DNA of 64,000 bases from NCBI GenBank assembly GCA_028278245.1, contig JANQEQ010000029.1:1-64000 (forward strand). The letters are read 5' to 3'. Numbering within the stretch: the first letter of the stretch is position 1; each line of letters opens with the position of its first letter. The position numbers and the translations under genes were made by a program. Below, in pieces: positions 15,945 through 24,450 of this stretch. This DNA is from Phycisphaerales bacterium (GTDB lineage Bacteria > Planctomycetota > Phycisphaerae > Phycisphaerales > SM1A02). Under the pieces are notes generated by a model, which was not told the DNA's origin, did no database searches, and worked only from the letters and a program-made list of their open reading frames with translations.

Positions 15945-15961
15945 GGTCCGCTGTGCGGACC
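15945..15961. repeat. REP-like palindrome, family GGTCCGC
   Basis: Perfect 7-bp arms around a 3-nt loop: GGTCCGCTGTGCGGACC. It is the exact reverse complement of the element at 18087-18103, and the flanks also match (AT on one side, CTAC on the other). The pair brackets the two accessory genes. Confidence 0.8.
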
Positions 15962-15992
15962 ATCTCCTTTGAGGACGTTCCCTACACAATGT

Positions 15993-16009
15993 GGCTCGCA
16001 TAGCGAACT
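15993..16009. repeat. Degenerate REP-like palindrome
   Basis: GGCTCGCATAGCGAACT is an imperfect copy of the same hairpin type, with the ATA loop and TCGC/GCGA core seen again at 16908. It lies about 55 bp before the accessory gene. Confidence 0.5.
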
Positions 16010-16063
16010 CATCAAAACTACATACTTCCATTTAAATCTCAAATCTTCTAAGGTTACATTGTT

Positions 16064-16897
16064 TTGTCCGATTACTATCGACAACCCGATCCACCCGGCT
16101 GGCTGAGAAACATCAAGATGCAGAGCATACCTCAACTTAGCGACCGAGACTCAGCCTGTTTAGTCCTACCTGATCTCGATTACGATTCGCAATTAGCGGC
16201 AATCCAATACCTTTTACGACAACACAAAAAAGATGATAAAACACTTCGAGATGAGATTAAGCGAATTGAGCAAATTGCTCAACGCACCACAGGTCTCCGC
16301 AATGAACATGCAGTAAATGAATGGATGAATCATGTGCATGCTTCCATATTCCAAGATGCTGCCCACAGTATGGCCGCAGTAGGTATGTTAGCTCCATTGA
16401 TTGAATCAATGTTCTACCAAGCATTTCATGGTATTCGACAAATAATACACGAACAGAAAGAAATCACGCCGATTAATATGCATATTCGATGGAAACAAGC
16501 CACAGAGGATCAATGGGATTGCCATTATTTCTGGAGCAAGGGAAAACAAACCCGTGATCTAGTTAAGGGGATTTTGCAATTAGCAGAAGCTGTCGAGCTA
16601 TCTTCGTATCTGCCGAGTGATCTCAAGCTAACCCTTCAGGCTCTATTTGAATACAGAAACAAAATGTTTCACAATGGTTTCGAGTGGCCACTTGATGTAC
16701 GACAACGCTTCCAACAGCGTATCAATGATGCTAAATGGCCTCAAGAATGGTTTTCAAAAGCTGAGCATGGAGATAATCCTTGGATCTTCTATCTTACAGA
16801 TATCTTTATTAATCATATCCTCATAACAATCGACAATACCATCAAGGGTATCGGAGCATTTTGCAACAACGAACTGCTTCCATATGGGAAATTGTAA
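16064..16897 (+). CDS. Uncharacterised protein with a C-terminal HEPN-like RNxxxH motif
   Basis: A 277-residue soluble protein, mainly helical, that I do not recognise as a named family. It opens with TTG 16064; an alternative ATG at 16118 (MQSIPQL) would remove 18 residues. Residues about 48-85 form a charged helical stretch (HKKDDKTLRDEIKRIEQIAQ). Near residue 200 it has LFEYRNKMFHNGFEWP, which fits the R-x4-H active motif of HEPN-type RNases and their relatives. Codon use is AT-richer than its neighbours and it is bounded by REP palindromes on both sides, suggesting acquisition. It converges on the nuclease-like gene at 17002-17976. Confidence 0.6.
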   Translation: MSDYYRQPDPPGWLRNIKMQSIPQLSDRDSACLVLPDLDYDSQLAAIQYLLRQHKKDDKTLRDEIKRIEQIAQRTTGLRNEHAVNEWMNHVHASIFQDAAHSMAAVGMLAPLIESMFYQAFHGIRQIIHEQKEITPINMHIRWKQATEDQWDCHYFWSKGKQTRDLVKGILQLAEAVELSSYLPSDLKLTLQALFEYRNKMFHNGFEWPLDVRQRFQQRINDAKWPQEWFSKAEHGDNPWIFYLTDIFINHILITIDNTIKGIGAFCNNELLPYGKL

Positions 16898-16907
16898 AGA
16901 GAATAAT

Positions 16908-16925
16908 GGTTCGCATAGCGAAACC
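16908..16925. repeat. REP-like palindrome, ATA-loop variant
   Basis: GGTTCGCATAGCGAAACC lies 10 bp past the stop of the accessory gene. Flanks are AT before and TAC after, as in the 18087 copy. One unpaired A interrupts the right arm. Confidence 0.65.
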
Positions 16926-16942
16926 TACATTATTCATACACT

Positions 16943-16982
16943 TGTTGTACATTCGCAAATTACTTTTGCGGATAGTACAACA
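16943..16982. terminator. Large hairpin between convergent accessory genes
   Basis: Outer arms TGTTGTAC (16943-16950) and GTACAACA (16975-16982) pair perfectly. Inside them CGCAAA (16954-16959) pairs with TTTGCG. It lies between the 3' ends of two convergent genes and may serve both as a terminator; there is no long T tract. Confidence 0.55.
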
Positions 16983-17001
16983 GGGATTCCTATGGACATA
17001 A

Positions 17002-17976
17002 TCACCAGACCTCGTCCAGCGTTGAAGCACCATCGATTCTCATGCGACTCGTGTATCTGAGATTCTGAAGTGCCTTCACTTTCCCATTCTTTACAAGTTT
17101 AAGAGGCTCGATCGCTTTTGCTGGTTCTGAGAAGTTTACTACAACTTTACCAGTGTCTTTCCACGGTTCAATGGAATGTACTGGTGCTATGTGAGTGATC
17201 GCTGAAATCGGCGCAACTTGGTAACTGGCGATATACTTGATCTGTGGCCGCATGGCGCCGTGGATCCGGATAGCAAACCAGCGGTTCTCCCCTAAGAAGA
17301 CCTCTTTATGCCCATCTGGACGAGCCGGTACTACAACAGTATCAATCTCCGTGGATCCAAGTGTTCCGGAGTCAGTTGTTATATCTACTAAAAAGGGCTC
17401 AAACAAGTAGAACTGTTCTCCAGTATGATTTTCATAACGTGCGAGTTGTAGAACCTCCACCCCGAACTGGAACTTGTTTGACAACACTGTTTCCAAATCC
17501 GTTACAAGATCATCAATAATGACAAGTGCAGCAAATGGACTCTCAAAGACAAGCCACTCCAGCATATGATCAAGATTACGGAAACTATGCTCCTCTGCAT
17601 ATATTTGACATTGATTCTCTTCTTCGGGTCGATCCTTGAGCGCATCTAGCAAAATATTCTTGACTGTGATAGGTTCAGATTCAAATGACAACGAAAACTC
17701 AAGGATCTGAACTGCTACATGACGAAGCGGATCATGCGATGCGAGTTCATTTTCAACTACGTACAATCGTGGTTGTGAACTATTCAAATCGAGAAGATAT
17801 CCGTCAGGGATGTTACGTTTCCCCCCCTTTGCTCCAATTTTCTTCTTGACCGGCATGTAGATACGGTTTGATCCAAAGAGATCGCACTTCACTTGTTCAA
17901 TTGCATCCTCAAGATCAGCTTCACTCGCATAGTCTCTTCGCTTATAGGAATCCGAATTTGTCCATATCTGACTCAT
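17002..17976 (-). CDS. Uncharacterised protein with a PD-(D/E)XK-like N-terminal pattern
   Basis: A 324-residue soluble protein of no recognised family. The first 110 residues contain SEADLEDAIEQVKCDLFG, then NIPDGYLLDLNSSQPRLYVV directly followed by ENELASHD, then HVAVQILEFSLSF. This order (Glu in helix 1; P-D in a strand; E-x-E on the next strand; a Q-containing helix) resembles PD-(D/E)XK nucleases, with Glu in place of the usual Lys. The remaining 200 residues are unassigned. The gene is AT-richer than its surroundings and lies inside the REP-bounded segment. Nuclease activity is an inference and a structural prediction would decide it. Confidence 0.55.
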   Translation of the reverse strand: MSQIWTNSDSYKRRDYASEADLEDAIEQVKCDLFGSNRIYMPVKKKIGAKGGKRNIPDGYLLDLNSSQPRLYVVENELASHDPLRHVAVQILEFSLSFESEPITVKNILLDALKDRPEEENQCQIYAEEHSFRNLDHMLEWLVFESPFAALVIIDDLVTDLETVLSNKFQFGVEVLQLARYENHTGEQFYLFEPFLVDITTDSGTLGSTEIDTVVVPARPDGHKEVFLGENRWFAIRIHGAMRPQIKYIASYQVAPISAITHIAPVHSIEPWKDTGKVVVNFSEPAKAIEPLKLVKNGKVKALQNLRYTSRMRIDGASTLDEVW

Positions 17977-18307
17977 TGAGGCACCCTTAGGTATTTCATT
18001 CTGGGGAAAATCTGATCATGTACATTACTAGATTTTATCAGATTACGATCATTCCAAGGGATTACTTTGTTTTAGCAAGTAGTTATGGTCCGCACAGCGG
18101 ACCCTACACATATACGCTTCAATATCTGACATGAGATTATGGCGGGGAGGGATGCGAGGGTACCTCTAGATACCTCTACGACAATTCTGCAACGCGAGAA
18201 AATTTCCTGGACTTCGCGGGAGGTATCGTTACACTGGTACCAGAACAGCTCGGTCTGCGGAGCCGGGCGAAGGACACACTGGAAATATTGGATTGGGAGA
18301 AATCATC
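17977..18307. other. Gene-free region with a REP element
   Basis: 331 bp between the divergent nuclease-like gene and the dockerin-like gene. It contains the palindrome at 18087-18103 and, just before the next gene, a TTGGGAGAAATC ribosome site. Nothing else is recognised. Confidence 0.5.
18087..18103. repeat. REP-like palindrome, family GGTCCGC
   Basis: GGTCCGCACAGCGGACC has perfect 7-bp arms and an ACA loop. It is the reverse complement of the 15945-15961 element, including flanking AT and CTAC, so the two copies form an inverted pair around the accessory genes. Confidence 0.8.
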
Positions 18308-19228
18308 ATGTTGAAGCTGCTTGTTGTCGTGTCTGCGTTTACTTTGTCCTGTGGCGTACAAGCGCAGCAACTGTTTGTGGGATTGGAATCCTCGGGTGTT
18401 CCTACGCGAACAACGGACCTCACCGGTTTCCCCGATGTGTCGTACGATGACCACTTCACGTTTGAAGTGAGCGGTGCGGCGGCAGCTCCGGATGGAACGC
18501 TCTATCTCTGCAATGGTGCGTTTACCACCGATCTCTACATGTCCATCAATTTTTCAAATCCGCAATACCTGTCAACACTTTCCGAGGATGCTTCCGGTTT
18601 GGCGTACGGCCGAGGCAAGCTATACGGCTATTCAAACTATGCCACGCCCAAGGGTATTTATGAGATCAATCCCGCCACCGGCCAATGTACACTCGTCCTT
18701 GATGTTTACACCGGTACCGGTTACCGATTCTTTGCGCTTGGTTACAATCCGATTGACGATCTGTTTTACGGCTATACGGAATACGGCGATTCGGGTCTGT
18801 ACTCTATTAACATCGATACCGGTGTAATGCTGAAGCTTGCCGATACGATTCCTGCAAGCAACGGCCAGGGACGAGGCATGGCGGTGGGCGGTAACACGGT
18901 TTACCTGACTGCCACACGTGGTGACGATGACATTCCGTTCTTCGCTTATGATCTTGCTCAGGGGGCAGGCGGTACATGGGTGGGTTTCACCAATGCATAT
19001 CCAGATTATCACTCCACAGGTGGAGCAGCGTGGATTCCCGGTCCATGTCCTGCCGATCTCAACAATGATTACATTGTGAACATCGACGACATCTTCGCCG
19101 TGCTTGGCTTATGGGGCGACTGTCCTGATCCCTGTCCGCCGTATTGCACCGGCGATCTCACGGAAGATTGCACTGTCAACATCGACGATATTTTCGCCAT
19201 CCTCGGCCAATGGGGGCCGTGTTCGTAA
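18308..19228 (+). CDS. Secreted protein with beta-propeller-like body and two dockerin-like motifs
   Basis: A 306-residue protein starting at ATG 18308, preferred over an upstream in-frame ATG at 18293 because the signal peptide (MLKLLVVVSAFTLSCGVQAQ) begins there and GGGAGAAATC precedes it. The body (about residues 25-235) has repeated short motifs such as TLYLCNGAF, GKLYGYSNYA, DDLFYGYTEY and NTVYLTATRG, suggesting a beta-propeller. The C-terminus has CPADLNNDYIVNIDDIFAVL and then LTEDCTVNIDDIFAILGQWG, two dockerin-like calcium loops as in the gene at 9922. It lies upstream of phoB on the same strand but 231 bp away. Role unknown. Confidence 0.78.
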   Translation: MLKLLVVVSAFTLSCGVQAQQLFVGLESSGVPTRTTDLTGFPDVSYDDHFTFEVSGAAAAPDGTLYLCNGAFTTDLYMSINFSNPQYLSTLSEDASGLAYGRGKLYGYSNYATPKGIYEINPATGQCTLVLDVYTGTGYRFFALGYNPIDDLFYGYTEYGDSGLYSINIDTGVMLKLADTIPASNGQGRGMAVGGNTVYLTATRGDDDIPFFAYDLAQGAGGTWVGFTNAYPDYHSTGGAAWIPGPCPADLNNDYIVNIDDIFAVLGLWGDCPDPCPPYCTGDLTEDCTVNIDDIFAILGQWGPCS

Positions 19229-19377
19229 TCTCCCACCCCATATGCGAATCACCGTTGATATTCGCGCGGCAACGGCTCGCTTGAGCAGTGTGTGATGTAT
19301 CCAGTGAGCGCGGCAATGCCGCGACGCTTCATGAACATGCACGCATCCAGAAATGGACTTATCATAGCAACCTGTAC

Positions 19378-19434
19378 ATCTTAGCGCTTAGCTAACAATG
19401 CCCTGTATGAAATCAGCGATATTGGCGCTAAGAT
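19378..19434. promoter_or_regulatory. Inverted repeat upstream of phoB
   Basis: A perfect 10-bp inverted repeat ATCTTAGCGC (19378-19387) and GCGCTAAGAT (19425-19434), separated by 37 nt, ends 25 bp before the phoB start. It could be a paired operator for a dimeric regulator or the stem of a leader hairpin. No experimentally known site is matched. Confidence 0.5.
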
Positions 19435-19459
19435 CTGCTGACGGAGACATAATGTTGCC

Positions 19460-20176
19460 ATGGAAACAATCCTGATTGTCGAAGATGAGCCGGATATTGG
19501 AGAGCTGATTCGCTTTCATGTGGATCAGGAGGGTCACCCAGCGCAGGTTGTCCAGTCCGGACTGAGTGCATGGGAAAAGATCAACCAGGATCCGCCACGC
19601 CTGGTGATTCTCGACCTGATGTTACCTGATCTTGATGGACTGGAGATCTGTCGCCGCATGAAGCGACACGATCACACGCGCGATATCCCGGTGATGATCG
19701 TTTCGGCCAAGGGTGAGGAAGCAGATATTGTCGTTGGTCTGGAACTTGGTGCAGACGATTATGTGACCAAGCCGTTCAGTCCGAAGGTATTGATGGCTCG
19801 CATGCGGAATCTGCTGCGCAGGACAAGTGGAGCGGTAACACCCATTGCTCCAGATCACAACAAGATCTCCATTGCTGATGGGTCATTTGTTATTGATCTG
19901 GATCGCCACCACATAACGGTGGGTGGTAAGCCGGTGGAGTTTACCCGCAGTGAATTTGATATCCTGCATTGCCTCGTTTCCAAGCCCGGCTTTGTGCGGA
20001 CACGCGATCAGATCATTGCATCCGTTCATGGCGAAAGTGCCGTTCTGACATCACGAACGGTGGATGTACATATCACCGCAATTCGACGTAAATTGGGTGA
20101 GTTTGGGGGTTTGATTCGGACTGTACGTGGTGTAGGGTATCGCGTTGAGGAAACGATCCAAAACGACGCGGAATGA
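19460..20176 (+). CDS. phoB: PhoB-type response regulator
   Basis: A 238-residue OmpR/PhoB-family regulator. The receiver domain (residues about 3-118) has the acidic pair EDE at 8-10, the phosphoacceptor Asp52 in LVILDLMLPDLDG, and the switch Lys in VTKPFSPKVL. The winged-helix DNA-binding domain spans about 130-232 (FTRSEFDILHCLVSKPGFVR and SRTVDVHITAIRRKLG). Genome position, followed by PhoR and the pst operon, supports assignment to phosphate control. Its stop overlaps the phoR start (ATGA). An inverted repeat upstream may be its operator or an autoregulatory element. Confidence 0.93.
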   Translation: METILIVEDEPDIGELIRFHVDQEGHPAQVVQSGLSAWEKINQDPPRLVILDLMLPDLDGLEICRRMKRHDHTRDIPVMIVSAKGEEADIVVGLELGADDYVTKPFSPKVLMARMRNLLRRTSGAVTPIAPDHNKISIADGSFVIDLDRHHITVGGKPVEFTRSEFDILHCLVSKPGFVRTRDQIIASVHGESAVLTSRTVDVHITAIRRKLGEFGGLIRTVRGVGYRVEETIQNDAE

Positions 20177-21957
20177 AATCCCTGTACCCCAAATCACTTT
20201 TATGGAGAATCGGCATCACGTTGATGGGTGCGCAACTCATCATCGCGATCATTGTGGGCTGGTATTCTTATATTCAAGTGCGACAATTTCATTACACGCA
20301 GACATTGACCGAACTGCAGCGTGTCATGCCCATCATTATTGCCCGGCTGAGTGATGTTGCAGATACAGATATGGGCGGGGGAATTGACGAAGCCGTCAAA
20401 AACAACGGGGATTTAACCGGCATCAGGATCACAGTGATTCTGCCCGATGGATTGGTCATCGGTGATTCTGAAACCGATCCGGCGACAATGGAAAATCATC
20501 GTTATGGACGGCCCGAGATAGAGGCCGCCCTGACGGAGGGGGAAGGATCCGCAATCCGATTCAGCACCACGCTTGATCAGACAATGATGTATTTCGCGCA
20601 GCTCGTCGAGACGGAGTTTGATCGACCGGTGCTTGTTCGTACAGCTTTGCCTTTGACGCGCATTGATGAAGGCCTCCGTCGGGTAACGCGTGTTGGCGTG
20701 ACGGTGGGCGGGTGTTCGCTGCTGATCACATTCATCGTGATGTTCCTCGTTTCGGTGCGGTTCAGCGGTCAGGTATCGAGGTTGGCCGACGGAGCGATTC
20801 GGTATGCCCATGGCGAACTTGATCATCGTGTGGAACCACCGGCAGCAGCAGAATTGTCAGCCCTGGCTGAATCACTCAATGACATGGCCGGCCAACTCGA
20901 TGACCGGATCAAGCAACTCCAGGCAAGGCAGAACGAACTGCGCGCAATTCTCCAATCGATGAGTAACGGCGTCATCGCGCTGGATCATGAACACCGCATC
21001 ATCAGCGTCAATCGCGTTGCGGAACACTTACTCGGGAGATCTGCCGAGACCTTGCATGGACGGTTGCTTGAAGAAGTCATCCGCGAACCGGAATTGCATG
21101 CGTTTGTCTCAAAAGCACTTTCTGGGGAGGGGGCGGATTCCAGCGAACTGCGATTCGGCGAAGAGCGTTCTATGGCAGTGCAGGTCACGGGCGAACCACT
21201 GGTTGGTGCTGACGATCAACAACAAGGCTTGCTGATCATCCTCAATGAAGTAACACAACTGCGTCGCCTGGAGTCACTTAGAAGTGACTTTGCCGCCAAC
21301 GTATCTCACGAACTGCGCACCCCGATTACGAATATCAAGGGATATGTAGAAACGTTGCTGGAAGTCGGCTGGGGTAACCAGGAACAGGCGGATCGTTTCC
21401 TCAACATCATTCGGGCTAACAGCGATCGGTTGTCGGCCATTGTCGAAGATGTGATGTCCCTGGCTAAGTTTGAACAACCACAGACGGTTGAGACGCTGGA
21501 GCGTGCTCCAGTATCAATCAAGGATTTTCTTGAAAGTGTTGCAGCGCAATTTGATGAAGCTGCAGGATATCGTGCCATTTTACTTGTTGTGATTGCAGAA
21601 CCGGGGCTGAAAATTCTCCTGCATCGGCAGATGATCGAACAAGCGGTGTCAAACCTTCTGTCTAACGCGGTGCGTTACACCACGGAGAAAACCACGGTAA
21701 CCATTCGCGGCCAACTGGTGGATGAGAACTTGGTCATCAGTGTGGAAGATGAGGGGCCGGGCATTGCCCCGGAGCATTTGCCACGTCTGTTTGAACGTTT
21801 TTATCGTGTGGATAAAGGACGCAGCCGGGAGTTGGGCGGCACAGGCCTGGGGCTGGCAATTGTCAAGCATGTTGCTCTGTTGCACGGGGGGCACGCTGAA
21901 GTGGAAAGTGATGTGGGGAGAGGCAGTGTGTTCCGCATCATTCTCCCGGGTGATTAA
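20173..21957 (+). CDS. phoR: PhoR-type sensor histidine kinase
   Basis: A 594-residue sensor kinase. TM1 is at about residues 13-35; a periplasmic sensing region follows to about 170; TM2 is at about 176-196; HAMP is at about 197-250; a PAS domain is at about 252-360 (AILQSMSNGVIALDHEHRII). The HisKA domain has the phosphorylated His379 in VSHELRTPITNIKGY. The catalytic domain has NLLSNAVRYT, EDEGPGIAP and GGTGLGLAIVKH. It is coupled to phoB by a 4-bp overlap. It should phosphorylate PhoB when phosphate is low, with Pst and PhoU as inhibitory partners (known of the family). Confidence 0.93.
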   Translation: MKSLYPKSLLWRIGITLMGAQLIIAIIVGWYSYIQVRQFHYTQTLTELQRVMPIIIARLSDVADTDMGGGIDEAVKNNGDLTGIRITVILPDGLVIGDSETDPATMENHRYGRPEIEAALTEGEGSAIRFSTTLDQTMMYFAQLVETEFDRPVLVRTALPLTRIDEGLRRVTRVGVTVGGCSLLITFIVMFLVSVRFSGQVSRLADGAIRYAHGELDHRVEPPAAAELSALAESLNDMAGQLDDRIKQLQARQNELRAILQSMSNGVIALDHEHRIISVNRVAEHLLGRSAETLHGRLLEEVIREPELHAFVSKALSGEGADSSELRFGEERSMAVQVTGEPLVGADDQQQGLLIILNEVTQLRRLESLRSDFAANVSHELRTPITNIKGYVETLLEVGWGNQEQADRFLNIIRANSDRLSAIVEDVMSLAKFEQPQTVETLERAPVSIKDFLESVAAQFDEAAGYRAILLVVIAEPGLKILLHRQMIEQAVSNLLSNAVRYTTEKTTVTIRGQLVDENLVISVEDEGPGIAPEHLPRLFERFYRVDKGRSRELGGTGLGLAIVKHVALLHGGHAEVESDVGRGSVFRIILPGD

Positions 21958-22419
21958 CGCTTTCCAAACACGATTGCTTACATACGACAACGCGACGATC
22001 ACCATTTCCTGACAAACGAATCCGATAGTGTGCCATCGTGACTGTGCGTGATGAGGCCGGTGGGTTTCGCACGATGTTCATAAGCGTTCCTCTCTATTTC
22101 AGCTGGGAAATTGTGACCTGGGCATCAGTTGGTCGTTCTCAGTCAATTCCAGATTTAGTTTTGAACTGTCCGTGATCAAGATGAATTTGAAGACCGGTTT
22201 TGTGAAGGTTGTGTGAATGAAGACGTAAATCTTCAGTTTTACTGCACTTGACACAATTCATCTGAAGATGAAACGACTGGCATCCGTACCAATGCAAGCG
22301 AATTATTAGCCTTGTCTTAGCGCAATCTGAACATACGCATCTGAGAATACACATCCAATTTTGTTGAGCCAACATTCTCAACATCACATCCAACAACCCA
22401 TAACTGAGGGATTCTGAAA
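21958..22419. other. Long leader region upstream of pstS
   Basis: 462 bp between phoR and pstS without a convincing gene. It contains mutually exclusive short stems: TGAAGA 22218-22223, ATCTTCAG 22229-22236, CTGAAGAT 22262-22269 and TTCATC/GATGAA across 22257-22272. TTGTGAAGGTTGTGTGAATG is a weak candidate for PhoB half-sites. No clear consensus Pho box was found by eye. Confidence 0.4.
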
Positions 22420-23415
22420 ATGTCAAAGCATGGAATTTTTATCAGCAGCGTCGCTGCAACCACAATCTCACTTTCCGCCCTTGCCGGTGACTACGACAGC
22501 AGTCTTCGCGGTTCGATCAAAATCGACGGATCGTCCACTGTTTATCCCATCACCGAAGCGGTGGCGGAGGAGTTCGCCGAGGTCTGCCCGCGCGTTCGCG
22601 TGACCGTCGGCATCTCCGGCACAGGTGGCGGATTCAAGCGTTTCTCGGTAGGTGAAACAGACATCTCCGACGCATCACGCCCGATCAAGAGCAAAGAGTA
22701 CGACAAAGCTGTCGAGAACGGTGTTGACTTCATTGAGATCCCCGTTGCTTACGATGGTCTTTCCATCGTCGTCAACAAGAGTAACCACTGGGTTGATCAA
22801 CTGACCGTCGATGATCTGAAAAAAATCTTTCTGGACGGTTCGCCTGTCAAGACCTGGAAGGACGTCCGCAGCAGTTGGCCGGCAGTCCCGATTGCCATTT
22901 ACTCACCGGGAACGGATTCCGGTACATTCGACTACTTCAAGGAAGTGGTCGCGGGTAAGACCGGTTCGATCCGCAGCGACATGTCCGTCTCTGAAGATGA
23001 CAATGTTCTGGTTCGCGGTGTAGCCGGTGACGAAGGCGGCATCGGTTTCTTCGGTTGTGCATACTACTTTGAGAACAAAGACAAGCTGAAAGTCGTTCCG
23101 ATCGTTAATCCGGAACTGGAGAAAGCCATCACACCTACTGCTGTAACCATCGAGAATGGAACTTATGCTCCCTTCAGCCGACCCCTGTTCATCTACGTGA
23201 GCAAGAAGTCAGCCGAGCGACCTGAAGTGGAAGCATTCGTACGTTTCTACTTCGAGCAAGGCCCGGAACTGGCGGAAGAAGTTGGTTATGTGAGATTGCC
23301 CAAGGAAATCTATGCTCGAGCCCTTAACAATTTTGTCCAGGGGAAGACCGGCACCCATTATCTGACTGAAGCCGGTGAAAAGATCCACGGTCCGTTGACT
23401 AAGGTCTACAACTAA
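22420..23415 (+). CDS. pstS: Phosphate ABC transporter, phosphate-binding protein PstS
   Basis: A 331-residue exported protein. The N-terminus [20 protein letters not shown] is a signal peptide, with cleavage likely after [23 protein letters not shown] is the N-terminal phosphate-loop signature, followed by [13 protein letters not shown] and [13 protein letters not shown], which hold the typical Ser/Thr/Asp phosphate-contact residues. Length and motif order fit the high-affinity PstS group that scores as PstS/SphX. It is first in the order pstS-pstC-pstA-pstB-phoU, and a stem-loop follows it at 23442. Confidence 0.93.
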   Translation: MSKHGIFISSVAATTISLSALAGDYDSSLRGSIKIDGSSTVYPITEAVAEEFAEVCPRVRVTVGISGTGGGFKRFSVGETDISDASRPIKSKEYDKAVENGVDFIEIPVAYDGLSIVVNKSNHWVDQLTVDDLKKIFLDGSPVKTWKDVRSSWPAVPIAIYSPGTDSGTFDYFKEVVAGKTGSIRSDMSVSEDDNVLVRGVAGDEGGIGFFGCAYYFENKDKLKVVPIVNPELEKAITPTAVTIENGTYAPFSRPLFIYVSKKSAERPEVEAFVRFYFEQGPELAEEVGYVRLPKEIYARALNNFVQGKTGTHYLTEAGEKIHGPLTKVYN

Positions 23416-23441
23416 GCCCTTGTTCAAGATCATATATCTCA

Positions 23442-23466
23442 GGGGCAATCCTTCCGGGATTGCTCC
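23442..23466 (+). terminator. Intercistronic stem-loop between pstS and pstC
   Basis: GGGGCAATCC pairs with GGATTGCTCC (one G-T pair) around a 5-nt loop and is followed by CTTAAAA. It starts 27 bp after the pstS stop and 31 bp before pstC. It is probably a partial terminator or 3' mRNA stabiliser that lets pstS be expressed above the permease genes. Confidence 0.55.
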
Positions 23467-23496
23467 CTTAAAACTCTCCTGATTTGAGCGACTCGG

Positions 23497-24450
23497 ATGA
23501 CATCACTGAGTGCCTCGAAAACTTCCGTACTCGCCACGCACGGTCGTCGAAAATCGACGGCCGTGCGCTATGCAATGGAAACGATGATTCGGCTGTACCT
23601 GATCGCAGCTTCGTTTTTCACGATTCTAACTACGATCGCGATTATCGTGGTGCTGGCCAAGGAAACCTATCATTTCTTTGGCCTGGAAGAAGTCAGTGTG
23701 GTGGAGTTCTTCACCGGATTTGAATGGAATCCTCTACTGGGGGCAGAGAAACACTTCGGTATCTGGCCGTTGGTCTGCGGAACACTATTGGTTACTTTGG
23801 TGGCGATGGTAGTCGCCATTCCGTTCGGATTGATTACTGCGATCTATCTCAGCGAATATGCCCCTCGCCCACTTCGCGCTGTGCTCAAACCGGTGCTTGA
23901 AGTACTGGCCGGTGTGCCGACGGTGGTGTACGGCTTCTTTGCTCTAGCGGTCATTACACCATTCCTGCGTACCATGTACGACGGTTTTGAAATCTATAAC
24001 GTCTTCAGCGCCGGATTGGCAGTCGGGATCATGTGTTTGCCGATTGTGTGTTCGATTTCTGAAGACGCGTTGCAGGCCGTACCCGGCAGTTTGCGTGAAG
24101 GTGCCTACGGTCTTGGCGCCACTAAATTCGATGTATCAGTGAAGATCGTTACACCTGCGGCATTATCCGGGATTATCGCCGCTTCATTGCTGGCCATTGC
24201 CCGCGCCGTCGGGGAGACCATGATCGTGGCGCTCGCCGCCGGCAACCTCGCCCGCATGGTTTGGAATCCAGCGGAGCAGGGGCAAACGATGACCGCATAT
24301 ATGGTTCAGATCTTCCTCGGTGATGCCAGCCAACTTGGACCTGAGTATTACTCTGCCTATGCCGTGGCGGCGATGCTGTTTGTCATGACTTTTATCCTCA
24401 CCTACACCGGACACCGGATTCGGGTGAAGTTCAGGGAGGAATACGAATGA
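23497..24450 (+). CDS. pstC: Phosphate ABC transporter permease PstC
   Basis: A 317-residue permease with about six TM segments. The N-terminal tail (about residues 1-25, MTSLSASKTSVLATHGRRKS) is longer than usual, so a later start such as the ATG of METMIRLYL is possible. The family features are FGIWPLVCGTLLVTLVAMVV, the EAA loop EDALQAVPGSLREGAYGLGA, and LLAIARAVGETMIVALAAG. It pairs with PstA to form the channel. The stop overlaps the pstA start (ATGA), so the two are coupled. Confidence 0.92.
   Translation: MTSLSASKTSVLATHGRRKSTAVRYAMETMIRLYLIAASFFTILTTIAIIVVLAKETYHFFGLEEVSVVEFFTGFEWNPLLGAEKHFGIWPLVCGTLLVTLVAMVVAIPFGLITAIYLSEYAPRPLRAVLKPVLEVLAGVPTVVYGFFALAVITPFLRTMYDGFEIYNVFSAGLAVGIMCLPIVCSISEDALQAVPGSLREGAYGLGATKFDVSVKIVTPAALSGIIAASLLAIARAVGETMIVALAAGNLARMVWNPAEQGQTMTAYMVQIFLGDASQLGPEYYSAYAVAAMLFVMTFILTYTGHRIRVKFREEYE

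Larger units (their letters stand above)
15543..16063. other. Intergenic region with a gene remnant and REP palindromes
   Basis: 521 bp without an intact gene. It should contain the lemA promoter (minus strand) near its left end. It also holds the 132-bp remnant at 15792-15923 and two REP-like palindromes at 15945 and 15993. The rest shows nothing recognisable. Confidence 0.6.

Noticed and set aside
16943-16982. Possible CRISPR or att-site interpretation of the paired arms
   Set aside because: There is only one unit, with no spacers, no integrase and no target duplication; a hairpin between convergent genes is simpler.
22139-22426. Minus-strand frame of 95 residues upstream of pstS with Cys and His spacing like a zinc ribbon or HNH fragment
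   Set aside because: It overlaps the pstS start, lacks a good ribosome site, and the Cys/His pattern is explained by inverted repeats in the leader; no family match was convincing.
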